Assembly (NCBI GenBank): GCA_013817065.1
Contig: JACDDJ010000146.1
Span: forward strand, 1-9,030
Direction: 5' to 3'
DNA length: 9,030 nt
From: Acidobacteriota bacterium
Lineage (GTDB): Bacteria > Acidobacteriota > Vicinamibacteria > Vicinamibacterales > 2-12-FULL-66-21
Made by a program: the position numbers and the translations under genes. This document shows positions 1 through 6,800 of the stretch, piece by piece. Position 1 is the stretch's first letter, and each line of letters begins with the position of its first letter. The notes below the pieces were generated by a model that worked only from the letters and a program-made list of their open reading frames with translations, searched no databases and was not told the DNA's origin.

Positions 1-182
1 GTCAAGTGGGCGTCGGCACCGGAGAGCGCAATTTTCTGCCCTTTGTCGCGTGGCTTGCAGCCCGCGAGCCTGTGATCACGATCCCGTGCACGAGCGTCGA
101 AGAGACCATCGGGGTCAATACGCCCGAAGAACTTGCGCACGTCGAGCGCCATCTTGCGCAGCGATCGGTTGCCGATGCTTAA
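1..182 (+). CDS. C-terminal end of a sugar nucleotidyltransferase-like protein (5' truncated)
   Basis: The left edge cuts this gene; the first complete codon begins at base 3 and 59 residues remain before the TAA at 180-182. The visible tail contains NFLPFVAWLA, a PCTSVEETIGVNTPEEL segment and the closing helix HVERHLAQR. A 'GVNTPEEL…' helix after a short strand is typical of the end of the GlmU/MobA-like NTP-transferase fold, where it closes the sugar-nucleotide site. Known members make NDP-sugars such as UDP-GlcNAc. The N-terminal nucleotide-binding loop lies outside the window, so the substrate cannot be judged. The stop overlaps the start of the downstream glycosyltransferase by 8 nt, indicating coupled expression and fitting a donor-sugar role (inference). 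Confidence 0.72.
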   Translation, partial: QVGVGTGERNFLPFVAWLAAREPVITIPCTSVEETIGVNTPEELAHVERHLAQRSVADA

Positions 183-870
183 GACTCTTTCGATCGTCAT
201 TCCCGCCTACAACGAAGAACGCTACATCGGCACGCTGCTCGAGCAGATCCAGGCGGTCGATCTGTCGCCCCTCGGCATCGATAAGCAGGTCATTGTTGTC
301 GACGATCATTCGTCGGACGGAACATCGGACGTCGTCCGCCGATTTCCAGGAGCCGACCTGCATCGCCTCGCCCGCAACGGCGGGAAGGGCGGGGCGGTGC
401 GGGCCGGAATGGAGAGGGCGACGGGGGAGTTCCTGATCATCCAGGACGCGGATCTCGAATACGATCCACGCGATTACGTCCCGATGGTTGAAGCCCTTCT
501 GAGTGGCCGTGCGGACGTTATCTATGGCAGCCGATATATGAACCGGGGGCGGCATCCCAACCAGTCCTTGCCGGCGTATCTCGGCGGGCGCAGCCTGAGC
601 CTGGCGGCGCTCGCGTGCACCGGCAGGTACCTCACGGACACGGTCACCGCGCTCAAATTGTTCCCGCGCGAGTTGCTGATGTCGCTGACGTTGACCGCGA
701 GTGGCTTCGAGCTCGATCACGAGATTACCGCTAAGGTGCTCGCGCTGGGGAAGCGGATCGTTGAAGTTCCGGTGCGCTACTACCCGCGGAGCCGCGCCGA
801 GGGGAAGAAGATCGGATGGCGGGACTGGGTGACGGGCGTGCGGACGTTCTATCGGTTTCGAAACGGCTGA
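175..870 (+). CDS. Family 2 glycosyltransferase, polyprenyl-phosphate-sugar (DPM1/DPG-like) synthase type
   Basis: The protein has 231 residues and a GT-A fold of glycosyltransferase family 2. Visible landmarks are IPAYNEE (9-15), VVDDHSSDGT (41-50, nucleotide binding), RNGGKGGAVRAG (67-78), the metal-binding DAD at 91-93 within QDADLEYDP, GSRY (118-121), FELDHEITAK (178-187) and the tail VEVPVRYYPRSRAEGKKI. This order matches dolichol/polyprenyl-phosphate mannose or glucose synthases, which move a sugar from an NDP-sugar to a lipid phosphate on the cytoplasmic face. There are no C-terminal membrane helices, as in the short soluble or peripheral form. The ATG at 175 is chosen because the fold begins directly after it. 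An upstream TTG at 133 in the same frame would add 14 residues that look non-native and lie over the preceding gene. It overlaps that gene by 8 nt. Its stop lies 3 nt from the stop of the convergent gene at 874. The exact sugar is unknown. Confidence 0.92.
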   Translation: MLKTLSIVIPAYNEERYIGTLLEQIQAVDLSPLGIDKQVIVVDDHSSDGTSDVVRRFPGADLHRLARNGGKGGAVRAGMERATGEFLIIQDADLEYDPRDYVPMVEALLSGRADVIYGSRYMNRGRHPNQSLPAYLGGRSLSLAALACTGRYLTDTVTALKLFPRELLMSLTLTASGFELDHEITAKVLALGKRIVEVPVRYYPRSRAEGKKIGWRDWVTGVRTFYRFRNG

Positions 871-873
871 CGA

Positions 874-2892
874 TCAGACGACGCGATAGACGCGGACCGT
901 GCGGTTGCGGAATACCGGTTCGAAGTAGCGCGGACTCGCGTCGAATTTCGCCGTCCCCTCAGGATAGGCAGCGACGTCGTCCTGATCGACATACAGGTAG
1001 TCGATCCGCAGCTGCAGCGCCAGCGCGGACGCTTCGCCGGGATCGGCCGTCTCGAAGAGGCGCTTCACCTGTGCTGATCGCTCCGGGTAATCGGGAAGCG
1101 GGAGCAGCGAGATCGGCAGCCCCGCGGCCATCCGTCGAGCCGCGAACGAGGGGATAAGCGTCCAGTGCTCCCGTCCACGCACCATCGGTTCCATCTGCAC
1201 GATGGCTTTCGCTGGCGTGTGCACCTTGATCCACTCGAAGGCCTGCTGCTGATCCGGTGTTGTCCAGAGCGTCCAGCGGAAGCCGGGGCCGGGGCGCCGG
1301 TTCCCGATGTCCTGCGCATTCCAGGTGTCGATGAGTGTGGTCGGAAGCCCGATCAGCAGAATGAGAGCGGCGAGTGCCGATCGGGACGGCCGGGGCAGCC
1401 AGTCCAGCGTTCGCGCGAGCAGGATCGGGATCGTGACGAGCAGGATCTGTCCGGCGCGGAAGCCGACCCAGGAGGCTTCAGAGACGCGTACGAAATAAAG
1501 CAGAAAGAGTCCGAGCACGATTCCCGAACCGGCCAGCACGGTGGCCCGCCTGGCGACGTCCGTTCGCACCGCGAAAAAGCCGAACAGCGCCGGCACCAGC
1601 ACCGGCCCAAGCGACAGCAAGAGCGTGACGACCGGGCTCTGACGCGAGAAGCCGGAGAACCCGATGTCGAGCGCCGAACCGGCGCCGTCAACCACGCGGC
1701 TGGCTGAGGCCCACGCGACGGCGAGTAGGACGAACACTGCCGCGGAAGCGTGGCGGAGCCACGCCGAGATCCAGCGTGGACGGCTGACCGCATCGACCGC
1801 GATGCAGATGCCGTAGAGCAGCGCGCACACTCCACCGATCAGCGGGTTCATCGTCGTCGCCAGACCAAGCCCGAGGCCCGCCACCAGCGCCGCACGAAGC
1901 GGAGCTGCGGCGCCGCCAAGCACCGCCAGGGTGAGCGCTGAGAGCCCCAGCGCGATGGACGTGGTGTGCTGGGGCGTGTACCAGAGGGACCTCGGCATGT
2001 TGTCGACGCGCAGCCCGCCGAACGACCACGCGGTGATGGCGTCGACATTCGTGTCAAGCAGCGCCGCCAGGGGGCGTCCACGGGACCAGAGATCGATCGT
2101 GGCGTAGAGCCCTTCGGCGCTGGCGGCCAGCAGCGCAAGGATCACCGCGATTGCCGCCGGTGCGGGGTTCGACACGCCACTCCGCACCAGGATGAAGAGG
2201 ATGCCGATCATCAGGACGCCAACGAGGAGAGCATTCGCCTTGAGATCCGCCTGCGCGTCCCGCAACTGGGGCAAGGCGGCGGGCGCTGTCTCCGCTACGG
2301 TGGACGGCAGCAGAAAATAGGTCCAGTAGTAGTTCATGCTTCGCGGGGCGAGATAGGGGTTGCGCGGTGGCAGTGAAAACTTTGCGAGCTCGCCGGCGAG
2401 GGCGCTGTGCCACAGAAAATCAGCAGTGAAGTAAGCCCGGTAGTAGCGGTTCCCCTCCACGTCCGCCCGCCCGAGGTTGCGGTAGGGGAGGCCGATGAGC
2501 ACCGGCACAAAGAGCAGCACCAGTAGCAACGCGCGGACATCTCGCGAAGACCACGCCGCCGTGGTGATAGCCGGGCCCGCAGGTCCAAGCCGGGAGATCC
2601 CCGTCGTCACAACACACAGTGTCAGCCACCCGAGAACGAAGGCAGCGGGGGAGGCGACGCCCGCAGCGATAACCGCCCAGAGCATCAGCTGCGTCAGCCC
2701 GTAGCCGAGGAGCGCGCCGACAATCCACGCGCCCGGATGGTGGCGCCCCAGGATCGCGATCCCCAGCGGGACGCCGGGCGCGACCGCGGCCACAAACAGT
2801 AACGTGTAGATCAGCCCACCGATGCCCGCCGACACCCAGAGGCCGGCTGCCAGTGTCAGGACCAGCAGCCCTGCGGCGCTACGCGTGCTCAT
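874..2892 (-). CDS. Large polytopic membrane protein, GT-C glycosyltransferase-like
   Basis: The protein has 672 residues, with roughly 12-14 hydrophobic segments spread from residue 8 to about 520 and a soluble C-terminal domain of about 130 residues. A conserved-looking loop at 143-197 contains ADVEGNRYYRAYF, DFLWHSALAGEL and NPYLAP…MNYYWTYFLLPS. It resembles the first large periplasmic loop of GT-C type integral membrane glycosyltransferases and DUF2298-like proteins, where an acidic residue takes part in catalysis. The C-terminal part (FEWIKVHTP at 552-560, DYLYVDQDD, YFEPVFRN…VRVYRV) is typical of the periplasmic tails of such proteins. The likely role is transfer of a sugar from a polyprenyl-phosphate donor outside the inner membrane. 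This is inferred from architecture, not from a diagnostic motif. The ATG overlaps the stop of the preceding LPTM gene (ATGA, 2889-2892), so it is the last gene of a coupled trio. No terminator is visible after its stop. Confidence 0.78.
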   Translation of the reverse strand: MSTRSAAGLLVLTLAAGLWVSAGIGGLIYTLLFVAAVAPGVPLGIAILGRHHPGAWIVGALLGYGLTQLMLWAVIAAGVASPAAFVLGWLTLCVVTTGISRLGPAGPAITTAAWSSRDVRALLLVLLFVPVLIGLPYRNLGRADVEGNRYYRAYFTADFLWHSALAGELAKFSLPPRNPYLAPRSMNYYWTYFLLPSTVAETAPAALPQLRDAQADLKANALLVGVLMIGILFILVRSGVSNPAPAAIAVILALLAASAEGLYATIDLWSRGRPLAALLDTNVDAITAWSFGGLRVDNMPRSLWYTPQHTTSIALGLSALTLAVLGGAAAPLRAALVAGLGLGLATTMNPLIGGVCALLYGICIAVDAVSRPRWISAWLRHASAAVFVLLAVAWASASRVVDGAGSALDIGFSGFSRQSPVVTLLLSLGPVLVPALFGFFAVRTDVARRATVLAGSGIVLGLFLLYFVRVSEASWVGFRAGQILLVTIPILLARTLDWLPRPSRSALAALILLIGLPTTLIDTWNAQDIGNRRPGPGFRWTLWTTPDQQQAFEWIKVHTPAKAIVQMEPMVRGREHWTLIPSFAARRMAAGLPISLLPLPDYPERSAQVKRLFETADPGEASALALQLRIDYLYVDQDDVAAYPEGTAKFDASPRYFEPVFRNRTVRVYRVV

Positions 2893-3839
2893 CGCGCCTC
2901 GCCCCTCCCGCTCGCGTAGAGCACAGCACCCGGGAGGTTGCCGATGAAGGCAAGCGCAACGAACAGGATTGAGAGCGCGACGGCCGCCTCAGATGTGACG
3001 CCGACCCGGGTGAACAGCAGCTCGAACATCCACTGGCTCACGCCAAGGCCGCTGATCGTGATTGGCACCTGCATCACGATGATGATCAACGGGATGAACA
3101 CGAAGTACACCCACAGCGGCGCAGAGATGCCGAGCGCCATGCCGAGACAGAACGCCTGGAGTACGCGCAGGCCCTGGACCGCGATGGACGACACTAAGAC
3201 AGTGGTGAGCTCACGGTGGTGGTGCGTGTACCTGCGCACCGCGTCAATCAGGCTAGCGGAGAGGTAACGCAGCTTCTTACCAGGCAGCCAGGACGTCAGC
3301 CTGTGTGCAGCCGCGGCCGCCCGCGTGCTGTAGAGCGCCGCCGCGCCCACCGCACAGCCGAGTGCAGAGACGCCAACGGTTGCGCCGACGCCCGGCACCA
3401 TCATCATCTCCCGTGCAAAGGCGAGCGCCACGATGGCGACGACGACCATGGAAAGGATTCCAAGCGCGCGGTCCATCACCACCGAGGCAGCCGACTGCAC
3501 GCCATCGACTTTCAGTCGGGAGAGGCTGTATGCGCGGTAGACGTCCCCGGCGACGCTCGGCAGGAACGATCCCACGAAGGTACTGACGAAGAAGATTCTC
3601 AGGATCTCAGCGAAGGGAGGCCGCGAGCCGGGCGTGAGCGCGCACAGGAGGACCATCCAGCGGAACGCCATGAGGCCGCGGTCGACGAGTACCAGCACGA
3701 TCGCGGCGGTAGCCCAGCGCCAGTCGAGCCCGGCCGCCTGCCGCATCACCAGCGCAGGATCGGCTCTCCAGATGACGTAGGCGGTGAGGACGACCGCGAC
3801 GAGGATGCGCAGGAGGCGCGACAGGCCTCCCTTGTTCAT
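2889..3839 (-). CDS. LPTM/UPF0104 family membrane protein (lysylphosphatidylglycerol synthase TM-region type)
   Basis: The protein has 316 residues and about eight hydrophobic segments. It matches the flippase-like transmembrane family known as LPTM, UPF0104 or AglD-like (PF03706). Visible family landmarks are FLPSVAGDVYRAYSLSR (92-108), a DRALG segment (123-127; family consensus ERxxG) and ISGLGVSQWMFELLF (262-276). Relatives include the membrane half of MprF and proteins that accompany polyprenyl-linked glycan assembly, where a lipid transfer or flipping role is suspected. MprF's soluble aminoacyltransferase half is absent here, so lysyl-PG synthesis should not be inferred. The ATG at 3839 is chosen because it starts directly before the first helix and overlaps the radical SAM stop by ATGA. 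A longer in-frame reading to 3977 would add 46 polar residues lying entirely inside the radical SAM gene. Both ends are ATGA overlaps, indicating translational coupling on each side. Confidence 0.88.
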   Translation of the reverse strand: MNKGGLSRLLRILVAVVLTAYVIWRADPALVMRQAAGLDWRWATAAIVLVLVDRGLMAFRWMVLLCALTPGSRPPFAEILRIFFVSTFVGSFLPSVAGDVYRAYSLSRLKVDGVQSAASVVMDRALGILSMVVVAIVALAFAREMMMVPGVGATVGVSALGCAVGAAALYSTRAAAAAHRLTSWLPGKKLRYLSASLIDAVRRYTHHHRELTTVLVSSIAVQGLRVLQAFCLGMALGISAPLWVYFVFIPLIIIVMQVPITISGLGVSQWMFELLFTRVGVTSEAAVALSILFVALAFIGNLPGAVLYASGRGEAR

Positions 3840-5005
3840 CGGGTCGGTTCGACGGCCGGCAGCGTTTCGAGATGGCGTTCCGGCGCGCGCTTGACGGAGT
3901 ACGCACGCTTCAGGAACTTGGCGTACGGGATGAACTGCTTCATCGCGCTCACGTTGACCTGGCACGGGCTCAGGCACGTGGGGCAGGTCTCGTTCTTGAT
4001 CGATTCGCGATGTTTGAGGTTCTCAGCTTTGAAGTAGAGCGACTCGGCCGAGTCGTCCAGGACGTTGCCGAGTTTCTCCGAGTTCTCGCAGTAGTGCAGA
4101 TCGCCGTTCGGATTGAGGAGCAGCCCCTGGTCCTTGAACGGGCACGGCATCGTCCGGTGGTAGCCGTTGGCGATCATGTCTGCGTAGTGCAGGTACATGT
4201 AGGCCTGGCCGCTGAGCACTGATTCTTCCTGCACCCGGTCGAGGAAGAACTTCCGCATGAATGCTTCTTCGGGCTCATGGAAGCCGATCGACTCCTGGAG
4301 CTCCTTGTTGTGAAGCATCGCGTCGGTGAACCGAAGCATGTTGAACACGACATCCAGGTCCTTGGTGCGCGCCCACGCGAGGATGTTCTCGGCGTCCGGC
4401 ATGTTCTTGGCGAAGATCGTCGACGCGATACCGAACGAGAAGTTCGGATGCGTCTTCGCGAGCGACTGCATGGCTTCGATGGTCTTCGAGGCCTTGTTGA
4501 AGCCGTTCTTGACGGTGCGGACCTGGTCGTGAACGTCGCCGATACCGTCCAGCGAGACGCGGATGCTGATGAGGACACCCTTGGCAGCGCAGAACTCGAC
4601 GATGCGCGTGAGCATCGGGATGGCGCGTGCCGGCGTCAGTCCGGTGGTGTTGATGCCGACCTTCCTCAGGCGAGGCAGATGCTTCTGGAACATCTCCACC
4701 ATCTCCGGCAGATCAAGCCGCGTCGTCGGCTCCCCGCCAGAAATGTTCAGGTTTTCGACAGCGCCCCAGAACGGTGAGTTGAGGACGGGCTCGAGTTGAT
4801 CGAGCGTCATGTCCGACTTGCGATCGCCCCATTTCCAGTTGTTGCACATCGTGCACTTGGCGTCACACACCCAGGTGCAGTTGTAGATCAACACCGTCGG
4901 GCGAATGGGGTGCAGCTTCGAGTTGATGAAGGTATTGACGAGGTCGCGGGGGACGCCCGTCGCCGCCTTGGCGAGATAATGCAGTCGGAATGTGCTAATG
5001 GACAT
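3836..5005 (-). CDS. Radical SAM protein with SPASM-like C-terminal cysteines
   Basis: The protein has 389 residues. The radical SAM [4Fe-4S] motif CDAKCTMC (C47, C51, C54; CxxxCxxC) follows the strand PTVLIYNCTW. It is followed by ISGGEPT (88-94, SAM binding) and by the barrel strands INTTG (118-122) and IRVSLDG (148-154). The C-terminal part has C288, C306 (YCENSEKLGNV), C341, C344 and C348 (CPTCLSPC), suggesting at least one auxiliary cluster as in SPASM/twitch enzymes. Such enzymes modify peptides, carbohydrates or lipids by radical chemistry. The substrate is not evident, and no precursor peptide gene is visible nearby. It is the first gene of a trio joined by ATGA overlaps with an LPTM and a GT-C-like membrane protein, which favours a lipid-linked or envelope substrate (inference). 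The ATG at 5005 is the most upstream possible in-frame start. It lacks a good Shine-Dalgarno and sits inside a hairpin. It is not an obvious HpnH, because the sequence around its cluster motif differs. Confidence 0.9.
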   Translation of the reverse strand: MSISTFRLHYLAKAATGVPRDLVNTFINSKLHPIRPTVLIYNCTWVCDAKCTMCNNWKWGDRKSDMTLDQLEPVLNSPFWGAVENLNISGGEPTTRLDLPEMVEMFQKHLPRLRKVGINTTGLTPARAIPMLTRIVEFCAAKGVLISIRVSLDGIGDVHDQVRTVKNGFNKASKTIEAMQSLAKTHPNFSFGIASTIFAKNMPDAENILAWARTKDLDVVFNMLRFTDAMLHNKELQESIGFHEPEEAFMRKFFLDRVQEESVLSGQAYMYLHYADMIANGYHRTMPCPFKDQGLLLNPNGDLHYCENSEKLGNVLDDSAESLYFKAENLKHRESIKNETCPTCLSPCQVNVSAMKQFIPYAKFLKRAYSVKRAPERHLETLPAVEPTR

Positions 5006-5033
5006 GGGGCAGCGGAAGCAGTCCGCCCCCCAT
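5003..5033 (-). promoter_or_regulatory. Hairpin burying the start codon of the radical SAM gene
   Basis: On the minus-strand transcript, ATGGGG (5033-5028) can pair with CCCCAT (5009-5004), and inside it GCGGA (5026-5022) pairs with TCCGC (5016-5012) around a 5-nt loop CTGCT. The A and U of the radical SAM AUG (5005, 5004) lie in the outer stem. The outer ATG also opens a 12-codon reading frame ending at TAG 4997-4995, across the real start, with an AGGGG (plus strand 5042-5046) 8 nt before it. There is no T-run, so this is not a terminator. A role in limiting or coupling translation is inference; a chance fold is possible in GC-rich DNA. Confidence 0.35.
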
Positions 5034-5083
5034 CGTACTAGCCCCTGCGAGGCAGGTCAACGTAACCGCCGCGTATGAGAAGT

Positions 5084-5875
5084 CTACTGGACGACCTCGC
5101 ACGCTCGCGACACTGCGTTTCCCACCCTGTTCCACACGGGTATCTGGGCCGAATCCTCATCTATTAAGATGTCCCACTGGCGCTGACCGCCGCCTTGACC
5201 GGCGCAGATAATGTCGCACGAATAGCCGTGGCAATTGTTGCCGGTCGTCTTGATCAGGAGGCCATACGGCCTGTGTTCCATGCCCGCTCTGTTCAGGTCG
5301 TATGCCACCTTGCGCAGGAAGTCGGGGAGTCCATCATGCGGAATTGTCCCGTATTGTGCACGCCGGCACTCGACGATACCTGGCTCTGTGCCCATGTGGG
5401 CGCAGGACACACCGAAACGGTTGATGGTGCGGAAGGAGGAGGCGCTGGACATCGGGCCGCGCTGACCCTGATACACCCCATAGGCACGCCAGGTATAACT
5501 CTCATCGAAGTTGAGCACGACAGCTGTCTCATGGGACGTCTGGCCGTTGCCACCCGGCGAGACCGGAGCAGACCGGTAGACCAGTTCTGATCCACGGTGC
5601 ACTTCGAAGACGTACTGCAGCGGCAAGTTCTGCACGAACTTTCCATCCACGTTCGTGATAACGAGATCCGGATCGTCATCGTCGAGCTCGATGCCGTCTG
5701 CCGGCGAGACGGCGATGGGCGCAGCGATCTTCAGCGTGCTGCCGTCTGGTCCGACGAAGCTGCCGACCGGATTCGCGGCCGCTGGCGAGGTCGGTGGGAC
5801 GCCAGCCTGACTGCAGGCGAGAGTGGTGGCAGCGAGTGTGGCAAGCGCGAATCCAGAGAGGTTTGTGTATTTCAT
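5084..5875 (-). CDS. FN3-like lipoprotein with an unrecognised Cys-containing C-terminal domain
   Basis: The protein has 263 residues. A lipoprotein signal peptide (MKYTNLSGF…TTLAC) puts the lipid-anchor cysteine at residue 21; the lipobox is relaxed. A Pro/Ala linker leads to DGSTLK (44-49), an acidic run DDDDPD (65-70) and a fibronectin-III-like domain (about 85-150, with PLQYVFEV, YTWRAYGV and the closing strand ASSFRT). The C-terminal domain (151-263) has C158, C170, C215, C220, C224 and C259 plus the segment AGQGGGQRQWDIL (225-237). I do not recognise its function. The same C-terminal segment occurs in the truncated gene at the right edge, and residues 1-150 are collinear with the lipoprotein at 6801-7913. 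The ATG at 5875 is chosen for its signal peptide and a GGGAA 9 nt upstream; earlier in-frame ATGs overlap the barrel gene. It lies 31 nt after the barrel gene 5907-6653, so the two are probably co-transcribed. The location should be an outer-membrane or periplasmic surface. Confidence 0.8.
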   Translation of the reverse strand: MKYTNLSGFALATLAATTLACSQAGVPPTSPAAANPVGSFVGPDGSTLKIAAPIAVSPADGIELDDDDPDLVITNVDGKFVQNLPLQYVFEVHRGSELVYRSAPVSPGGNGQTSHETAVVLNFDESYTWRAYGVYQGQRGPMSSASSFRTINRFGVSCAHMGTEPGIVECRRAQYGTIPHDGLPDFLRKVAYDLNRAGMEHRPYGLLIKTTGNNCHGYSCDIICAGQGGGQRQWDILIDEDSAQIPVWNRVGNAVSRACEVVQ

Positions 5876-5906
5876 CGTTTGGCGTTCCCGTGTAGTTAGT
5901 GGCTGT

Positions 5907-6653
5907 CTAGAAACGGAACCGGAGACCCGCCGCGATCTCCAATCCCCCGACATCAACCTTGAGATTTTCCGAGGCGGTATTGGGTGGCGGCGCCAGGTCG
6001 ACGCTGCCCTTGCTGTATCGCAACATCGCGCCGAGTCCTATGTTCTGCACGAACATATAGCGCGTATCGAGGCCGACGTTGAAGCCTGTGGTGTTATTGT
6101 CCCGGCCGATGGTAGCGACACTCTGAAGGTTCACAGCCGAAAAGTCGCCTCCGACTTCGGAGCTCGTTACAGACTCGACAAGCGAGTCTTCGACCATGAA
6201 GAGGGTCGGCCCACCGAACAGTGTGACCTCGAACTGCACGGTGACCGGCAAATGCCACAAAGCCTGAAGGTGAAGAGCCTTCTCGCTGTGTTCCAGGCCT
6301 GTGGCCAGACCGCTGGCTGTTCTCAGCGTATCGGTGAAGAGGGGACTCGGCACGCGCGCGGTGACGGTGACATCCCGCGTGTCTTTTGCATCTACGGTGT
6401 AGGAAGCGCCCACCGAGAAATTGCGCATCACGCGAAACCCGCCGCCCACGTCGAAGAAGCGTCCTTGCTTAATCTCGTGCTGCGCTTCCCAACTTCCCGT
6501 CTCATCGTAGGCGGTGAACTCGGCGGACTGCGCGAGATTCTGCGTGTGCGAGCCAGATCCGATGTTGCCGTTCACGAATACCCGGGCGTCCTGGGCGGCC
6601 GCTGGAGCGGCGCAGAGTGCGGAGAGAGTGAAGGCCGCGACAAACGAGCGCAT
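5907..6653 (-). CDS. Small outer-membrane beta-barrel protein (paralogue of 8080-8802)
   Basis: The protein has 248 residues. A Sec signal peptide MRSFVAAFTLSALCAAPAAA is cleaved near AAA|QDA (20/21). The mature part alternates short amphipathic strands with Gly-rich turns and ends in GLEIAAGLRFRF. The terminal Phe is the C-terminal signature of outer-membrane barrels recognised by the BAM machinery. About eight strands fit the length, as in OmpA/OmpW-size barrels. It shares YDETG (49-53), LRT (110-112), the block LGAMLRYSKGSVDL (207-220) and the RFRF end with the barrel at 8080-8802. No enzymatic motif is visible; ligand, pore or structural roles are all open. The ATG at 6653 has GAAAGG 7 nt upstream. 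The longer in-frame reading to 6794 is rejected because it would run through a terminator and a tandem repeat. It is followed after 31 nt by a lipoprotein gene. Confidence 0.82.
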   Translation of the reverse strand: MRSFVAAFTLSALCAAPAAAQDARVFVNGNIGSGSHTQNLAQSAEFTAYDETGSWEAQHEIKQGRFFDVGGGFRVMRNFSVGASYTVDAKDTRDVTVTARVPSPLFTDTLRTASGLATGLEHSEKALHLQALWHLPVTVQFEVTLFGGPTLFMVEDSLVESVTSSEVGGDFSAVNLQSVATIGRDNNTTGFNVGLDTRYMFVQNIGLGAMLRYSKGSVDLAPPPNTASENLKVDVGGLEIAAGLRFRF

Positions 6654-6660
6654 GTATTGA

Positions 6661-6666
6661 CCTTTC
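6661..6666 (-). promoter_or_regulatory. Shine-Dalgarno that fixes the start of the 5907-6653 barrel gene
   Basis: The minus strand reads GAAAGG with 7 nt to the ATG at 6653. This supports the short start with a clean signal peptide over the longer in-frame reading. Confidence 0.6.
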
Positions 6667-6674
6667 AAATCAGG

Positions 6675-6722
6675 TGTCAGACAGCCGTCCTGATCGCCTG
6701 TCAGACAGCCGTCCTGATCGCC
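6675..6722. repeat. Exact 24-bp tandem duplication in a gene leader
   Basis: Two identical head-to-tail 24-bp copies (6675-6698 and 6699-6722) begin TGTCAGACAG and end CTGATCGCC. The junction forms an 11-bp interrupted palindrome CTGTCAGACAG (6698-6708). On the minus strand each copy carries CTGACA, one base from a -35 consensus, but no convincing -10 is paired with it. The repeat lies between the terminator at 6750-6787 and the ribosome-binding site of the barrel gene at 6653, where its promoter or 5' leader must be. It could be replication slippage or a duplicated protein-binding site. Confidence 0.9.
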
Positions 6723-6749
6723 GCCGCGGCCGATCGGGACAAACCTAAA

Positions 6750-6787
6750 GACAGAAGGCAAAGGGTTTGTCTCCTTTACCTTCTGTC
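6750..6787 (-). terminator. Intrinsic terminator of the 6801-7913 lipoprotein gene
   Basis: GACAGAAGGCAAAGG (6750-6764) faces CCTTTACCTTCTGTC (6773-6787) across an 8-nt loop. As minus-strand RNA the 15-bp stem is fully paired, with one G·U wobble. Read on the plus strand the same position is a C·A mismatch, so the fold favours minus-strand transcription. The stem starts 13 nt after the TAA at 6801-6803 and is followed on the minus strand by TTTAGGTTTGT, a short broken T-tract. Confidence 0.82.
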
Positions 6788-6800
6788 GAACCAACCTGGA

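Noticed and set aside
115..720. Minus-strand open frame of 201 codons
   Set aside because: It is antisense to the glycosyltransferase, whose motifs are clear. No signal or domain is seen in the opposite frame.
855..864. 10-bp palindrome GTTTCGAAAC near the end of the glycosyltransferase gene
   Set aside because: It lies inside the coding sequence, is too short and loopless for a terminator, and does not extend further.
2889..3839. MprF-type lysyl-phosphatidylglycerol synthase
   Set aside because: Only the transmembrane region is present; the aminoacyltransferase domain of MprF is missing, so that enzymatic name would be misleading.
3216..4037. Plus-strand open frame of 273 codons
   Set aside because: It is antisense to the LPTM and radical SAM genes; its Arg/His/Asp-rich composition is typical of a shadow frame in GC-rich DNA.
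3836..5005. Peptide-maturing radical SAM enzyme of a RiPP cluster
   Set aside because: The C-terminal cysteines would allow it, but no small precursor gene or peptide exporter is seen nearby; the neighbours are lipid and glycan type membrane proteins.
5044..5056. Small hairpin CCTGC-GAG-GCAGG between the radical SAM and lipoprotein genes
   Set aside because: Only 5 bp with no T-run on either strand; too weak to call a terminator.
6654..6794. N-terminal extension of the barrel gene to 6794
   Set aside because: It would translate through a terminator and a 24-bp repeat and would bury the signal peptide. The ATG at 6653 has its own Shine-Dalgarno.
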